Shown here piece after piece: positions 50,137-59,369 of a stretch of DNA of 64,000 nucleotides. Under the pieces are notes generated by a model, which worked only from the letters and a program-made list of their open reading frames with translations, searched no databases and was not told where the DNA came from. A program made the translations under genes and the position numbers. Each line of letters begins with the position of its first letter. Within the stretch, counting starts at the first letter, position 1. The DNA is from CAUZWH01 sp965224275 (lineage in GTDB: Bacteria; Pseudomonadota; Alphaproteobacteria; SHVV01). The DNA lies in assembly GCA_965224275.1 (NCBI GenBank), contig CBDCYR010000006.1:194997-258996 (forward strand), in the 5' to 3' direction.

Positions 50137-50841
50137 ATGGCCTTACGGTCTGCCCTGTTCAACGTCCTTTTCTACGGCTGGGCCGCGACCGTCGCGCTGC
50201 TGTTTTCCCCGACACTTTTCCTACCACGCAAATATTCCCAACCCGCGCAGACGCTGTGGGCGAAGGGGTTGGTGTGGCTGCTGCGCACGATCGTCGGTAT
50301 CAGAATGGAGATCCGCGGTCTCCAACATATCGCCGCCGGGCCGGTTCTTGTCGCGTCAAAACATCAGAGCGCGTGGGAGACCGTTATCTTTCACCTCCTC
50401 CTTGACGATCCGGTCATGATCATCAAGCGCGAGCTTTTCTGGATTCCTCTCTACGGTTGGTACGCCCTTAAGTGGCGCATGATCGGCATCGATCGCAGCG
50501 GCCGCGCGCGGGCCCTAAAAAAGATGGTGGCCGCAGCGCGCGCCGCGGTCGGAGATGGCCGCTCGATCGTTATTTTCCCCGAGGGTACGCGTACCCAGGT
50601 TGGCAACCGGTTGCCTTACCTACCTGGTGTCGCGGCCCTTTATAAGGCGCTGGCAATACCGGTCGTGCCGGTGGCACTGAATTCGGGCCTGTATTGGCCG
50701 CGACGGGGATTTACCAAACAAGCGGGCACGATCATCCTGGAGTTTCTCCCACCCATTGAGGCGGGCCTGCCGCGCAAGCAATTCACGCCGCTCCTTGAAT
50801 CGCGGATTGAGGAAGCAAGTTCGGATTTGCTCCCGCACTGA
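50137..50841 (+). CDS. 1-acyl-sn-glycerol-3-phosphate acyltransferase (PlsC-like)
   Basis: 234 residues from ATG 50137. VLFYGWAATVALLFSPTLFL is a membrane helix, followed by the acyltransferase block VLVASKHQSAWETVIFHLLL, IKRELFWIPLYGWYALKWRM, IVIFPEGTRTQVGNRLPYLP and VPVALNSGLYWPRR. The usual HX4D motif is HX4E here (HQSAWE). Makes phosphatidic acid from lysophosphatidic acid. It ends the ftsE operon run. Confidence 0.9.
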   Translation: MALRSALFNVLFYGWAATVALLFSPTLFLPRKYSQPAQTLWAKGLVWLLRTIVGIRMEIRGLQHIAAGPVLVASKHQSAWETVIFHLLLDDPVMIIKRELFWIPLYGWYALKWRMIGIDRSGRARALKKMVAAARAAVGDGRSIVIFPEGTRTQVGNRLPYLPGVAALYKALAIPVVPVALNSGLYWPRRGFTKQAGTIILEFLPPIEAGLPRKQFTPLLESRIEEASSDLLPH

Positions 50842-51097
50842 CGCTGGTTGCCGCGCGGGTGGCCCCGTCACCGACCTGTCTCGATTGTGGATAACCACGA
50901 TTAAGATAATTATTTCAATCCACTAGCGTATCATCTACTGGGGGTAAACATGTTGAAACATAACGAGAACATTTAGGTTGATTTCATGGCGGAAGGCATT
51001 ACATTGGCGGGGGCCGCCAATTGATTGGCAGGCTCAATCGCGCTTGTGACGACAACCGAGCGCTGACGATGCCCGAGCGGCATCTCGAAGCAGGGGA

Positions 51098-53428
51098 TTG
51101 ACCGTGCCGAGCGTTGCGCCGATTTCGCAGCAAATTTGGGACATGAAGTATCGGCTCAAAGGAGCCGACGGAACCCCCATCGACCGCACGATCGAGGACA
51201 CTTGGCGGCGTGTGGCCCAAGCTCTCGCGGCGCCCGAAACCGACCGCGAGCTGTGGTCGGAACGGTTCTATCAGGCGATGGAGGGGTTTCGTGTTCTTCC
51301 AGCCGGGCGGATTTTGGCCGGCGCCGGTACCGACCGACGCGTGACCCTGTTCAATTGCTTCGTGATGGGGACCATCTCCGACGACATGGAGGGGATTTTC
51401 CAAGCTCTCAAAGAAGCCGCCCTCACGATGCAACAAGGCGGTGGCATCGGCTACGATTTTTCCACCCTCCGACCTAGCGGTGCACCCGTCGCCGGTGTTG
51501 GTGCCGACGCGTCGGGTCCGCTTAGTTTTATGGACGTGTGGGATGCGATGTGCCGAACCATCATGTCCGCCGGCTTCCGCCGCGGCGCCATGATGGGGAC
51601 GATGCGCTGCGATCACCCCGACATCGAGGATTTTATCCGCATCAAGCACGATGCCGGTCGCCTACGCATGTTCAACCTCTCGGTGCTGGTTACCGACGCT
51701 TTCATGACGGCCGTCACCGAGGATGGCCCCTGGGAGCTTCAGTTCGGCGGCACGGTTTACAAAGTGCTGCCGGCTCGTGAGCTGTGGGAGCAGATCATGC
51801 GGGCTACATTTGCTTACGCCGAGCCTGGCGTGATTTTTATCGACCGTATCAATCGAGCCAATAATCTTGACTATTGTGAGACCATCAGTGCCACCAATCC
51901 GTGTGGTGAACAGCCGCTACCGCCCTATGGCGCCTGCTTGCTGGGGTCGATCAATCTGGCGGTCCTGGTTGCCGATCCGTTCACCGACGACGCCACCCTC
52001 GATGTCGCGGCGCTACGCGAGTTAACCGGCACCGCGGTACGCATGCTCGATAATGCGATCGACGTCTCGCATTTCCCACTGCCGCAACAGGAACACGAGG
52101 CCATCGCCAAGCGCCGGATCGGACTCGGGGTTACCGGCCTCGCCGATGCCCTCATCCTGTGCGGTGCCCGCTATGGATCAAAGCGCGCTATCGAACTCAC
52201 CGAAGCCTGGCTCGGTGAGCTGCGGCGTAGCGCCTACCTCGCCTCAGCCAAGCTGGCCGGCGAAAAGGGTGCATTTCCGCTCTACGATGCCGATCAATAT
52301 CTGGCCGGGGGCACGCTATCTGCGCTCGACGATGACGTTCGGTTGGAGATTCGCAGCCACGGCATCCGTAATGCCTTGCTCACCTCGGTGGCGCCGACCG
52401 GAACAATTTCGATCTTTGCCGACAACGTCTCGTCCGGCCTCGAACCGGTCTTTAGCTTCAACTATTCGCGCAACGTTTTGATGCCGGACGGAACCCGGCG
52501 TCAGGAAGAGGTTTCCGACTACGCTTACCGCCTGTACGCGCGTCTGCACCCGCGCACACCACTGACCGATGGTTTCGTCGACGCCCAGACGCTGGCGCCA
52601 TCTGATCATGTCGCCATGCAGGCGGCTGTGCAGCGCTATGTCGATAGTGCCGTCTCGAAAACCATCAACTGTTCCGAAAGCATCGCCTTTGAAGACTTCA
52701 AGAATGTCTACACCCAGGCATATGACGCCGGTTGTAAGGGCTGCACGACCTACCGCCCGAACGACGTAACCGGCGCCGTGCTCGAAGCGCGCCGCGATCC
52801 TGCGACCGAAAATCAGGCCGAGCTCCCGCTCAATGAGCCGATCCCCAGACCCGAGGACGTATTTGAGGCCGGCGGCGTGGTTTATATGACCAAGCCACTC
52901 GATCGGCCCGGTGTCCTGCCGGGATCGACCTACAAGATCAAATGGCCCGAAAGCGATCACGCGATCTACATCACGGTCAACGACGTGATCACCGACAGCC
53001 GCCGTCGACCGTTCGAGGTGTTTATCAATTCGAAGAATACCGAACACTTTGCCTGGACCGTCGCCCTGACACGGATGATTAGCGCGGTGTTCCGCCGCGG
53101 CGGCGACGTTTCGTTCGTGGTCGACGAACTGAAAGCCGTGTTCGATCCGCGCGGCGGGCAATGGGTTGACGGAAAATATGTCCCGTCATTGTTGGCCCAG
53201 ATCGGCAGCGTCATCGAACAACACATGATCGAGATTGGATTTCTTCCCAAACCGGGTGACGAAGAAACTGAGAAGGCCGAGCTCGCCCAAGCGGTCGGCG
53301 GCGCGGTCGGCGAACAAGGCAATCCGCACACCCGTTTTCGGCAATGCCCACGCTGCGGCCAGGCCGGCCTCGTAAACCAGGAAGGCTGCGATACGTGTGT
53401 AAGTTGCGGCTATTCCAAATGCGGCTAG
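51098..53428 (+). CDS. nrdJ: Adenosylcobalamin-dependent (class II) ribonucleotide reductase
   Basis: 776 residues from TTG 51098. RVLPAGRILAGAGTDRRVTL, NCFVMGTISDDMEGIFQALK, TMQQGGGIGYDFSTLRPSGA, SFMDVWDAMCRTIMSAGFRR and the active-site loop ETISATNPCGEQPLPPYGAC (Cys radical, Asn and Glu). The C-terminus holds a zinc-type Cys cluster CPRCGQAGLVNQEGCDTCVS and CGYSKCG that relays reducing equivalents. Makes deoxynucleotides with or without oxygen, needing B12. No B12 riboswitch is obvious in the 256 bases upstream. Confidence 0.94.
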   Translation: MTVPSVAPISQQIWDMKYRLKGADGTPIDRTIEDTWRRVAQALAAPETDRELWSERFYQAMEGFRVLPAGRILAGAGTDRRVTLFNCFVMGTISDDMEGIFQALKEAALTMQQGGGIGYDFSTLRPSGAPVAGVGADASGPLSFMDVWDAMCRTIMSAGFRRGAMMGTMRCDHPDIEDFIRIKHDAGRLRMFNLSVLVTDAFMTAVTEDGPWELQFGGTVYKVLPARELWEQIMRATFAYAEPGVIFIDRINRANNLDYCETISATNPCGEQPLPPYGACLLGSINLAVLVADPFTDDATLDVAALRELTGTAVRMLDNAIDVSHFPLPQQEHEAIAKRRIGLGVTGLADALILCGARYGSKRAIELTEAWLGELRRSAYLASAKLAGEKGAFPLYDADQYLAGGTLSALDDDVRLEIRSHGIRNALLTSVAPTGTISIFADNVSSGLEPVFSFNYSRNVLMPDGTRRQEEVSDYAYRLYARLHPRTPLTDGFVDAQTLAPSDHVAMQAAVQRYVDSAVSKTINCSESIAFEDFKNVYTQAYDAGCKGCTTYRPNDVTGAVLEARRDPATENQAELPLNEPIPRPEDVFEAGGVVYMTKPLDRPGVLPGSTYKIKWPESDHAIYITVNDVITDSRRRPFEVFINSKNTEHFAWTVALTRMISAVFRRGGDVSFVVDELKAVFDPRGGQWVDGKYVPSLLAQIGSVIEQHMIEIGFLPKPGDEETEKAELAQAVGGAVGEQGNPHTRFRQCPRCGQAGLVNQEGCDTCVSCGYSKCG

Positions 53429-53482
53429 AACATTTCAGGATTGCATCGACTCGGCCATCGAGCCCATCGTGAAATGCTCTAG
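53424..53482. repeat. 13-bp inverted repeat (CTAGARCATTTCA)
   Basis: CTAGAACATTTCA at 53424-53436 and TGAAATGCTCTAG at 53470-53482 pair with a single mismatch across 33 bases. The left arm overlaps the end of the nrdJ gene. AGAGCATTT-type sequences also occur at 5551 upstream of the secreted hydrolase. It may be a transcript end or a regulator site; no T-run follows. Confidence 0.55.
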
Positions 53483-53494
53483 ACCGGCGGTCGG

Positions 53495-54055
53495 TTAATC
53501 CCCTGGCGGCAGCGCGCCGCGCCTCGCGTGCACCATTTCAAGAACCGCCCCAAACTTGGCGCCGCCAATGCCGATCGCATTGAGATGGGCGACCGCGTCG
53601 GTGAGGTAGTCGTAGCTTGATCCGCTGGAGCCGACGCCTTCGTCAACCAAAACGCTCATCGCCTCCAACGACAGGTCGCCCGAATACTGGACGCTGTGCC
53701 GATTCACCGTGAAGCAAATACCATCAACGATGCGGCCCGGCACACGTAACCGACATGACGTCGCCCGATAGGTGTCGCGCCGTAGTTCCCGCCACGTGAG
53801 GTAGTCGACGACATCGGGGGCATCTGCGGCAGCGACACGGTAAGCTCGGCCGACGCACGATCCGCCTACCTTTAATCCCATTACCAAACCAGGGCTGTCG
53901 GGTGTCCCTCGATGAATCATCGAGCGCACGCACAGGGCTCGGTGGTATCCGAACAAACGTGCCGCATGCGCCTCGGCATAGGTGAACCCGGGCCGCCACA
54001 TGAGCGATCCGTAGCCAAACACCCAGATGTCACACCCTAACCGGCTCGGAAACAT
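53495..54055 (-). CDS. ChaC-like gamma-glutamylcyclotransferase
   Basis: 186 residues. IWVFGYGSLMWRPGFTYAEA is the conserved YGSL substrate loop of the cyclotransferase fold, then RLFGYHRALCVRSMIHRGTP, PGLVMGLKVGGSCVGRAYRV and a Glu-bearing segment (WRELRRDTYRATSCRLRV). Hydrolyses glutathione to 5-oxoproline and Cys-Gly. A minus-strand single gene convergent with nrdJ. Confidence 0.88.
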   Translation of the reverse strand: MFPSRLGCDIWVFGYGSLMWRPGFTYAEAHAARLFGYHRALCVRSMIHRGTPDSPGLVMGLKVGGSCVGRAYRVAAADAPDVVDYLTWRELRRDTYRATSCRLRVPGRIVDGICFTVNRHSVQYSGDLSLEAMSVLVDEGVGSSGSSYDYLTDAVAHLNAIGIGGAKFGAVLEMVHARRGALPPGD

Positions 54056-54135
54056 TTGCTGCTATCAACGCCGTTGCACCTGAATCGACACTGACGTAGC
54101 CGCTGGGGATTGCGGCGTCTATAAACTTTCGAGTC

Positions 54136-55173
54136 ATGACGATCCAACGCCGACGGACGATCTGGATTATCGCGATGAGCAGCCCGATCATCGCAGCGGT
54201 CCTTTACAGCGCCTATTGGTTCGTCGCCGCCGAGCAGCTGAAGATCACGATCGGCAGATGGCAGGAAGAACAGCGTATGTCGGGCATTTATTGGGATCAC
54301 CGGGGACTTCGCATCGATGGCTTCCCCGGTGCGTTTCGCGTAACGGTCGACGCGGCGCATGCCGAGCGGCGAACGGCGATGTTGTCGTGGTCGTGGTCGA
54401 GCCAGCGTCTCGTCGCGCACACCGGTCCGTGGTCTTTCACATCGGTTCGTGGCGAGATCACTGGCGATCAAAGCCTCGTCATCCAGAACCCTGCGACCAC
54501 GGTGAGCTATCGCGCGGCAGCTGAGAGCGCCACCTTTTCTGTTACCACAGCAAGCCGAGATAACCGCGCGACGTTGAGACTGCGCGGCGCAAAGATTGTC
54601 AGCGATCGCTTTCGCGGATCGCTGACAATGGACGGCGGCGACCTCACTGTCGTCCTGGGGCAGGCGAGCGGCGATAGCAATTTGATCGTCGACCTCGACG
54701 CTTCCGGGGTCCAACCACCCCTATCGGCTGTTCGTCTCACCCAAGCCATCGATCGCGTCAGCCTGCGCGCCATCTGGACCGGCGCAATCCCCGCAACGCT
54801 GTCCTATGCAGCGCTATCCGAATGGCGCGACGGCGGGGGCGCGGTCGAGTTGCCGCGGGCATTCCTCAAATTTGGCGACGTAAGCGTGTCGGCCGACGGG
54901 ACCTTGGCGCTCGACGAAGCGATGCGCCCTGTAGCCGCATTCAAAGCGCAGGTGCAAGGTTTCGAAACGGCGTTACAGATATTGACCGAGGCGCAGGACC
55001 TGTCGCCGACCCAGGGCGCGGCGCTGCGCATCGCGCTGCGATTGATGGCCAAACCCGGCAGCCAGCCCGGCAGCGTTGAATTTCCGCTAACGCTGCAGGG
55101 TGGACGGGCCTATGTCGGCAAGGTCCCCGTCGCGTCCCTAAAACCGATCGTTAGGCGAGCGCCGGACCGTTAA
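54136..55173 (+). CDS. DUF2125 domain-containing periplasmic/membrane protein
   Basis: 345 residues. N-terminal membrane anchor (IWIIAMSSPIIAAVLYSAYW), then the DUF2125 pattern IYWDHRGLRIDGFPGAFRVT followed by a long beta-rich AsmA-like domain. Function unknown; common in alphaproteobacteria. It lies between the ChaC-like gene and the convergent tyrA gene. Confidence 0.82.
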   Translation: MTIQRRRTIWIIAMSSPIIAAVLYSAYWFVAAEQLKITIGRWQEEQRMSGIYWDHRGLRIDGFPGAFRVTVDAAHAERRTAMLSWSWSSQRLVAHTGPWSFTSVRGEITGDQSLVIQNPATTVSYRAAAESATFSVTTASRDNRATLRLRGAKIVSDRFRGSLTMDGGDLTVVLGQASGDSNLIVDLDASGVQPPLSAVRLTQAIDRVSLRAIWTGAIPATLSYAALSEWRDGGGAVELPRAFLKFGDVSVSADGTLALDEAMRPVAAFKAQVQGFETALQILTEAQDLSPTQGAALRIALRLMAKPGSQPGSVEFPLTLQGGRAYVGKVPVASLKPIVRRAPDR

Positions 55174-55190
55174 AGAGTCAAGCTATCGCG

Positions 55191-56078
55191 CTAGGCCTGA
55201 CCGGCATCGATGATGCCGCGGCGGATCGCCCGCGTCCGGGTGAAAATCTCATGCAGCGCATCGCCGTCGCCCCAGCGAATCGCGCGCTGCAGGGCGGTTA
55301 GATCTTCGGTGAAGCGGCCCAGCATCTCCAGCACGGCCTCGCGATTGTTGAGAAACACATCGCGCCACATGACCGGATCGGACGCAGCGATGCGGGTAAA
55401 GTCGCGAAACCCGCCAGCCGCGTATTTGATGACTTCCGATTTGGTGACCGCCTCCAAATCGTCCGCCGTACCGACGATGTTGTAGGCGATGAGATGCGGC
55501 AGGTGCGAGGTAACAGCCAGCACCAGGTCGTGGTGTGCGGCGTCCATCAGGTCGACCTTCATACCGGCTCGACGCCACAATTCCCTGACGCGATCGATGG
55601 CCGCAGCTTCGGTATCTGGGTCCGGCGTCAGAATGCACCAATGACCGTCGAATAGGTCAGCGAACCCTGCTTCCGGACCCGAATGTTCAGTACCCGCGAC
55701 GGGATGGGCTGGAACCAGATGGACGTGCGGCGGCAAGATCGGCGTCAGCTCGCGCAACACCATAGCCTTCACCGAACCAACATCGCTTACGATCGCACCC
55801 ACGGCCAGGTGGTCCTTAATTGCCCTGCCAATGGCGGGATAAGTTCCCAGCGGCGAGCAGATGATAACCAAGTCGGCACCCGCCACGGCGTCGGCTACGT
55901 CGATCGCCACGCTATCAGCAATACCAAGCTCGACAACCTTGTCGAGGGTCGCTTGGCTGCGCGCATTGGCGACAATATGGGTGGCCAGTCCGTCGCGCTT
56001 TATCAGCCGCGCCAGCGACGAACCGATCAATCCGATGCCGATCAGAGCCACGCGCTCGAAGAGGGCGTTATCCGCCAT
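55191..56078 (-). CDS. tyrA: Prephenate/arogenate dehydrogenase
   Basis: 295 residues. RVALIGIGLIGSSLARLIKR is the NAD motif, then LVIICSPLGTYPAIGRAIKD and DVGSVKAMVLRELTPIL, followed by the catalytic His region VHLVPAHPVAGTEHSGPEAG and HHDLVLAVTSHLPHLIAYNI. It makes 4-hydroxyphenylpyruvate or tyrosine. Three bases separate it from hisC. Confidence 0.94.
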   Translation of the reverse strand: MADNALFERVALIGIGLIGSSLARLIKRDGLATHIVANARSQATLDKVVELGIADSVAIDVADAVAGADLVIICSPLGTYPAIGRAIKDHLAVGAIVSDVGSVKAMVLRELTPILPPHVHLVPAHPVAGTEHSGPEAGFADLFDGHWCILTPDPDTEAAAIDRVRELWRRAGMKVDLMDAAHHDLVLAVTSHLPHLIAYNIVGTADDLEAVTKSEVIKYAAGGFRDFTRIAASDPVMWRDVFLNNREAVLEMLGRFTEDLTALQRAIRWGDGDALHEIFTRTRAIRRGIIDAGQA

Positions 56079-56081
56079 GGC

Positions 56082-57167
56082 TTACTCCATGAACTCGATC
56101 AGCGCATCGAGAAGAGCGATGTTTTCGTCCTCGAGGCCAATTGTTATGCGCAGGCAATCTGGCAGTTCATAGGGGACCATTCCTCGCACGAGAATGCCGG
56201 CCTTGCGCAAATGATCAGCCGCCGCGGTTGCCATCTCGGGTCCGCCAGGAAAACGCGCGAGCACGAAATTTCCGACGCTAGGCGTAAGCTCGAGGCCGAG
56301 CTCGTCGAGTTTTTTGCCTAGCCACGGTCGCCACTTGTCATTGTGGGCCTTGGCTTTTGCCAAATGTGCGGTGTCACCAACCGCGGCTATTCCCGCGACC
56401 TGCGCCGCCTGGTTAACATTAAACGGGCCCCGCACACGGTGCAGAACATCGATCACATGGCGCGGCCCATAGGCCCAACCCAGACGCAACGCGGCCAATC
56501 CGTAAATCTTGGAGAACGTACGAAGCATCAGCACGTTTTCATGCGCCTCCACCAGATCAGCGCCGGCGGTATAGTCCTCGACATCGACATATTCGGCGTA
56601 GGCGGCATCGATCACGAGGATGACATCACCCGGTAGACCGGCATGAAGGCGTGCCAGTTCACCGCGTGGGAGATAGGTGCCGGTGGGATTGTTTGGATTG
56701 GCCAGAAACAGGATCCGCGTACGATCGCTAACCCGCTCCAATAAAGCGTCGACATCCGCCTTCAAACCGGTCTCAGGCGCTTTCACAGCGGTCGCGCCGG
56801 CGGCCATGGTTGCGATCGAGTACATCAGGAAACCGTGGCGGCTAAACAGGACTTCATCGCCCGGGCCGGCATAGGCGCGGGTGAGGAGACTAATCATCTC
56901 ATCGGACCCGTCGCTGCAGACCAAACGATCACGATCGAGTTGCCACTGGTCAGCAATGGCTTGTCGTAACGCTTCGGCACCACCGTCGGGATAGCGGTGC
57001 AAGTCACCCGCTAGTTTCTTATAGGCCGAAATCGCCTTCGGGCTCGGTCCCAACGGCGTTTCGTTGGAGGCCAGTTTGATCACTCGGACGACGCCCTCGA
57101 CGTGTGATTCGCCGCCAACATAGGGGGCTATGTCGAGGATTCCGATTTTCGGTTGCGGTTCGCTCAT
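56082..57167 (-). CDS. hisC: Histidinol-phosphate/aromatic aminotransferase
   Basis: 361 residues. KLASNETPLGPSPKAISAYK, HRYPDGGAEALRQAIADQWQ, LANPNNPTGTYLPRGELARL, IDAAYAEYVD and the PLP Lys in RTFSKIYGLAALRLGWAYGP. Works in histidine synthesis, and in this operon with tyrA and chorismate mutase probably also in aromatic amino acid transamination. Start at 57167 supported by family length. Confidence 0.94.
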   Translation of the reverse strand: MSEPQPKIGILDIAPYVGGESHVEGVVRVIKLASNETPLGPSPKAISAYKKLAGDLHRYPDGGAEALRQAIADQWQLDRDRLVCSDGSDEMISLLTRAYAGPGDEVLFSRHGFLMYSIATMAAGATAVKAPETGLKADVDALLERVSDRTRILFLANPNNPTGTYLPRGELARLHAGLPGDVILVIDAAYAEYVDVEDYTAGADLVEAHENVLMLRTFSKIYGLAALRLGWAYGPRHVIDVLHRVRGPFNVNQAAQVAGIAAVGDTAHLAKAKAHNDKWRPWLGKKLDELGLELTPSVGNFVLARFPGGPEMATAAADHLRKAGILVRGMVPYELPDCLRITIGLEDENIALLDALIEFME

Positions 57168-57206
57168 CGTGTTGCTCTGGGCATGGCTGTAGCGATCGTT
57201 TGGACG

Positions 57207-58043
57207 TTACTCGGCAAGTTGCGCGGCGTAGCCGCCGACATAGCGTACCTCGATGCTCTCATCGTCAAGCGCCTCAATCGCGTTCGCGGCTGCGGCAAGG
57301 GCTGCATCGGCGTCTCCGTCAAACTCGATAAGGGTCAAAAAGCGAGCGTGGGGCGCACTGCCAACGCTACCCCGGGCCAGGATACGGATGCTTTCACCCA
57401 TATCGTCCTGCGCGTAAACGCCGCTGTCGACGATAAGAAGACTGACGTCGGCGCTCGATGCGCCAGGATCAAACGACCCGATAGCAAGCGCGTCGCCGCC
57501 GCGCCCCTTAAGGAATGGAAGCCGAGCAACCACCCGCGGTGCGTGCTCCACGCCTGATGCCAGATGGTGCCACCACGGCTCATCCGAAGACCCTTGCGCC
57601 GGAAACGGCAACACGCCGATCACATCCGCATCGGCTGCCACTGCGTCAAACAATGAGGCCGCCGTATCGAAGGATTGTGACGCAATCAGCGTTCCGAAAT
57701 GGTCCCGCGCCACGCCGGTAAGATCCGTTGACGCGGGTTCGACCATCCCCACGCGCATCGGTCGCTGTAGCCGGACTGACGCCGAAATGATCTCGCGCCA
57801 GATTTGCACCAGCGTCGCTTTTGGCAGGCGGCCGAAATGTCGTGCGCCAAGGCGACGGATGACCTCTGCTTCGCGCGCGGGGTAGATGATCTGGGGCGAC
57901 TCATCGGCGCTGGCGCTCTGCGCCTTGGTTGCGGCCACGTCGTCGACAATAGCGGCGCGCCGCATCAGGAGATCATGGAGCGCCTGGTCGATTTCGTCTA
58001 TTTCGCGCCGCAGTTCTGCGAGCGCGCCGGTTGTCCCGCTCAT
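57207..58043 (-). CDS. Chorismate mutase with a divergent C-terminal domain
   Basis: 278 residues from ATG 58043. Residues 5-95 form an AroQ-type mutase: LAELRREIDEIDQALHDLLM, RRAAIVDDVAATKAQ, YPAREAEVIRRLGARHFGRL. The remaining 180 residues (RVGMVEPASTDLTGVARDHF, SFDTAASLFDAVAADADVIG, then an ACT-like end with ARFLTLIEFDGDADAALAAA) look like a degenerate prephenate dehydratase-type domain, but the TRF motif needed for catalysis is not visible. First gene of the aromatic operon. Confidence 0.83.
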   Translation of the reverse strand: MSGTTGALAELRREIDEIDQALHDLLMRRAAIVDDVAATKAQSASADESPQIIYPAREAEVIRRLGARHFGRLPKATLVQIWREIISASVRLQRPMRVGMVEPASTDLTGVARDHFGTLIASQSFDTAASLFDAVAADADVIGVLPFPAQGSSDEPWWHHLASGVEHAPRVVARLPFLKGRGGDALAIGSFDPGASSADVSLLIVDSGVYAQDDMGESIRILARGSVGSAPHARFLTLIEFDGDADAALAAAANAIEALDDESIEVRYVGGYAAQLAE

Positions 58044-58114
58044 GGCGCATGCAATTTTGGGTTTTGAGGGCGTGCTAGTGATAGCCTCGGGCGGCGCCAA
58101 AATCAAAGAAAACG

Positions 58115-58146
58115 TTGACATTCGAAGGGCTTGGACCAAGTTATAG
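58115..58146 (+). promoter_or_regulatory. Candidate promoter for metX
   Basis: TTGACA at 58115-58120 is a perfect -35 match, but the nearest A/T-rich -10 (around AAGTTATAG, 58138-58146) is a little far. It lies about 75 bases before the metX start in the 150-base region between divergent operons. Tentative. Confidence 0.3.
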
Positions 58147-58193
58147 GCCCCTCGCGCCAAGTACCGAGCAACGATGCGCGTTGAACTTCTAAA

Positions 58194-59369
58194 ATGACCG
58201 AAGCCCTCGATAACCAGATTAGTGGCTCTGAGCGTGCGCGTCGCGCCGGACCTTCGGTGACGGTCGGGACCGAAGCACCGCTATTACTGGATTGCGGCGT
58301 TGAACTGGGACCCTTCACGGTCGCCTACCAAACCTATGGTCAGCTCAACGACGATAAATCCAACGCGGTGCTGGTCTGCCACGCCCTTACCGGCGATCAA
58401 TACGCCACCGACACCAACCCGGTGACGGGTAAGCCGGGATGGTGGAATCTTGCCGTCGGACCCGGCAAGACGATCGATACCGATCGCTATTTTGTGCTGT
58501 GCGCCAACGTGATTGGGGGGTGCATGGGCACCACCGGTCCCAGCGATATTGATCCCGCGACAAGCAAACCCCATGGCCTCAAATTCCCGCTAATCACGAT
58601 CGCCGACATGGTGCGGGCGCAAGCGATGCTGCTTGATCACCTCGGCATCGAACAATTGTTTTGCGTCATCGGCGGGTCGATGGGCGGCATGCAGGTGCTG
58701 CAATGGGCTGCGAGCTTTCCGGAGCGCGTATTTGCTGCCGTACCAATCGCGGCCGCGGCGCGTCATTCCGCGCAAAACATCGCTTTTCACGAAGTCGGGC
58801 GCCAAGCGATCATGGCCGATCGCGATTGGCATAATGGCGACTATCTCGTCCACGGGACCCATCCGGCCAAAGGGCTCGCGGTGGCCCGCATGGCGGCGCA
58901 TATAACCTATATGTCGGAGCCCTCCTTGCGACGCAAGTTCGGACGCAAATTGCAGGATCGCAGCAACCTCTCCTACGGCTTTGATGCCGACTTCCAGGTC
59001 GAGAGCTACCTGCGTCACCAGGGCAGTACATTCGTCGACCGGTTCGACGCCAATTCCTATCTCTACATCACCCGGGCGATGGATTATTTCGATCTCGCTG
59101 CCGATCGCGGCGGTCGCTTGGCCGACGTGTTCGCCAACAGCAAGCCCCGCTACTGCCTGATTTCATTTACCAGCGATTGGCTGTTTCCGACGCCGGAGGT
59201 TCGTGAGGTCGTACACGCGCTCAATGCGGTGGCCGCCAATGTTAGTTTTATCGAGATCGAAACCGACAAGGGACATGACGCATTTCTGCTTGACGAACCC
59301 GAATTTCACGACACCTTGAGCGGCTTTCTCGACGGTGCCGCTGAGCACCGGGGCTTGCAAGAACGATGA
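58194..59369 (+). CDS. metX: Homoserine O-acetyltransferase
   Basis: 391 residues. YQTYGQLNDDKSNAVLVCHA, LTGDQYATDTNPVTGKPGWW, NVIGGCMGTTGPSDIDPATS, the nucleophile in CVIGGSMGGMQVLQWAASFP, and the closing Asp/His in FTSDWLFPTPEVREVV and TDKGHDAFLLDEPEFHD. It starts methionine synthesis by acylating homoserine (acetyl or succinyl donor cannot be told). The stop overlaps metW. Confidence 0.94.
   Translation: MTEALDNQISGSERARRAGPSVTVGTEAPLLLDCGVELGPFTVAYQTYGQLNDDKSNAVLVCHALTGDQYATDTNPVTGKPGWWNLAVGPGKTIDTDRYFVLCANVIGGCMGTTGPSDIDPATSKPHGLKFPLITIADMVRAQAMLLDHLGIEQLFCVIGGSMGGMQVLQWAASFPERVFAAVPIAAAARHSAQNIAFHEVGRQAIMADRDWHNGDYLVHGTHPAKGLAVARMAAHITYMSEPSLRRKFGRKLQDRSNLSYGFDADFQVESYLRHQGSTFVDRFDANSYLYITRAMDYFDLAADRGGRLADVFANSKPRYCLISFTSDWLFPTPEVREVVHALNAVAANVSFIEIETDKGHDAFLLDEPEFHDTLSGFLDGAAEHRGLQER

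Noticed and set aside
50842..51097. Cobalamin riboswitch upstream of the class II ribonucleotide reductase
   Set aside because: I could not find the conserved B12-box sequence or a suitable fold in these 256 bases.
58044..58193. SAM riboswitch upstream of metX
   Set aside because: No convincing SAM-II or SAM/SAH consensus pseudoknot could be traced; only a possible -35 is visible.
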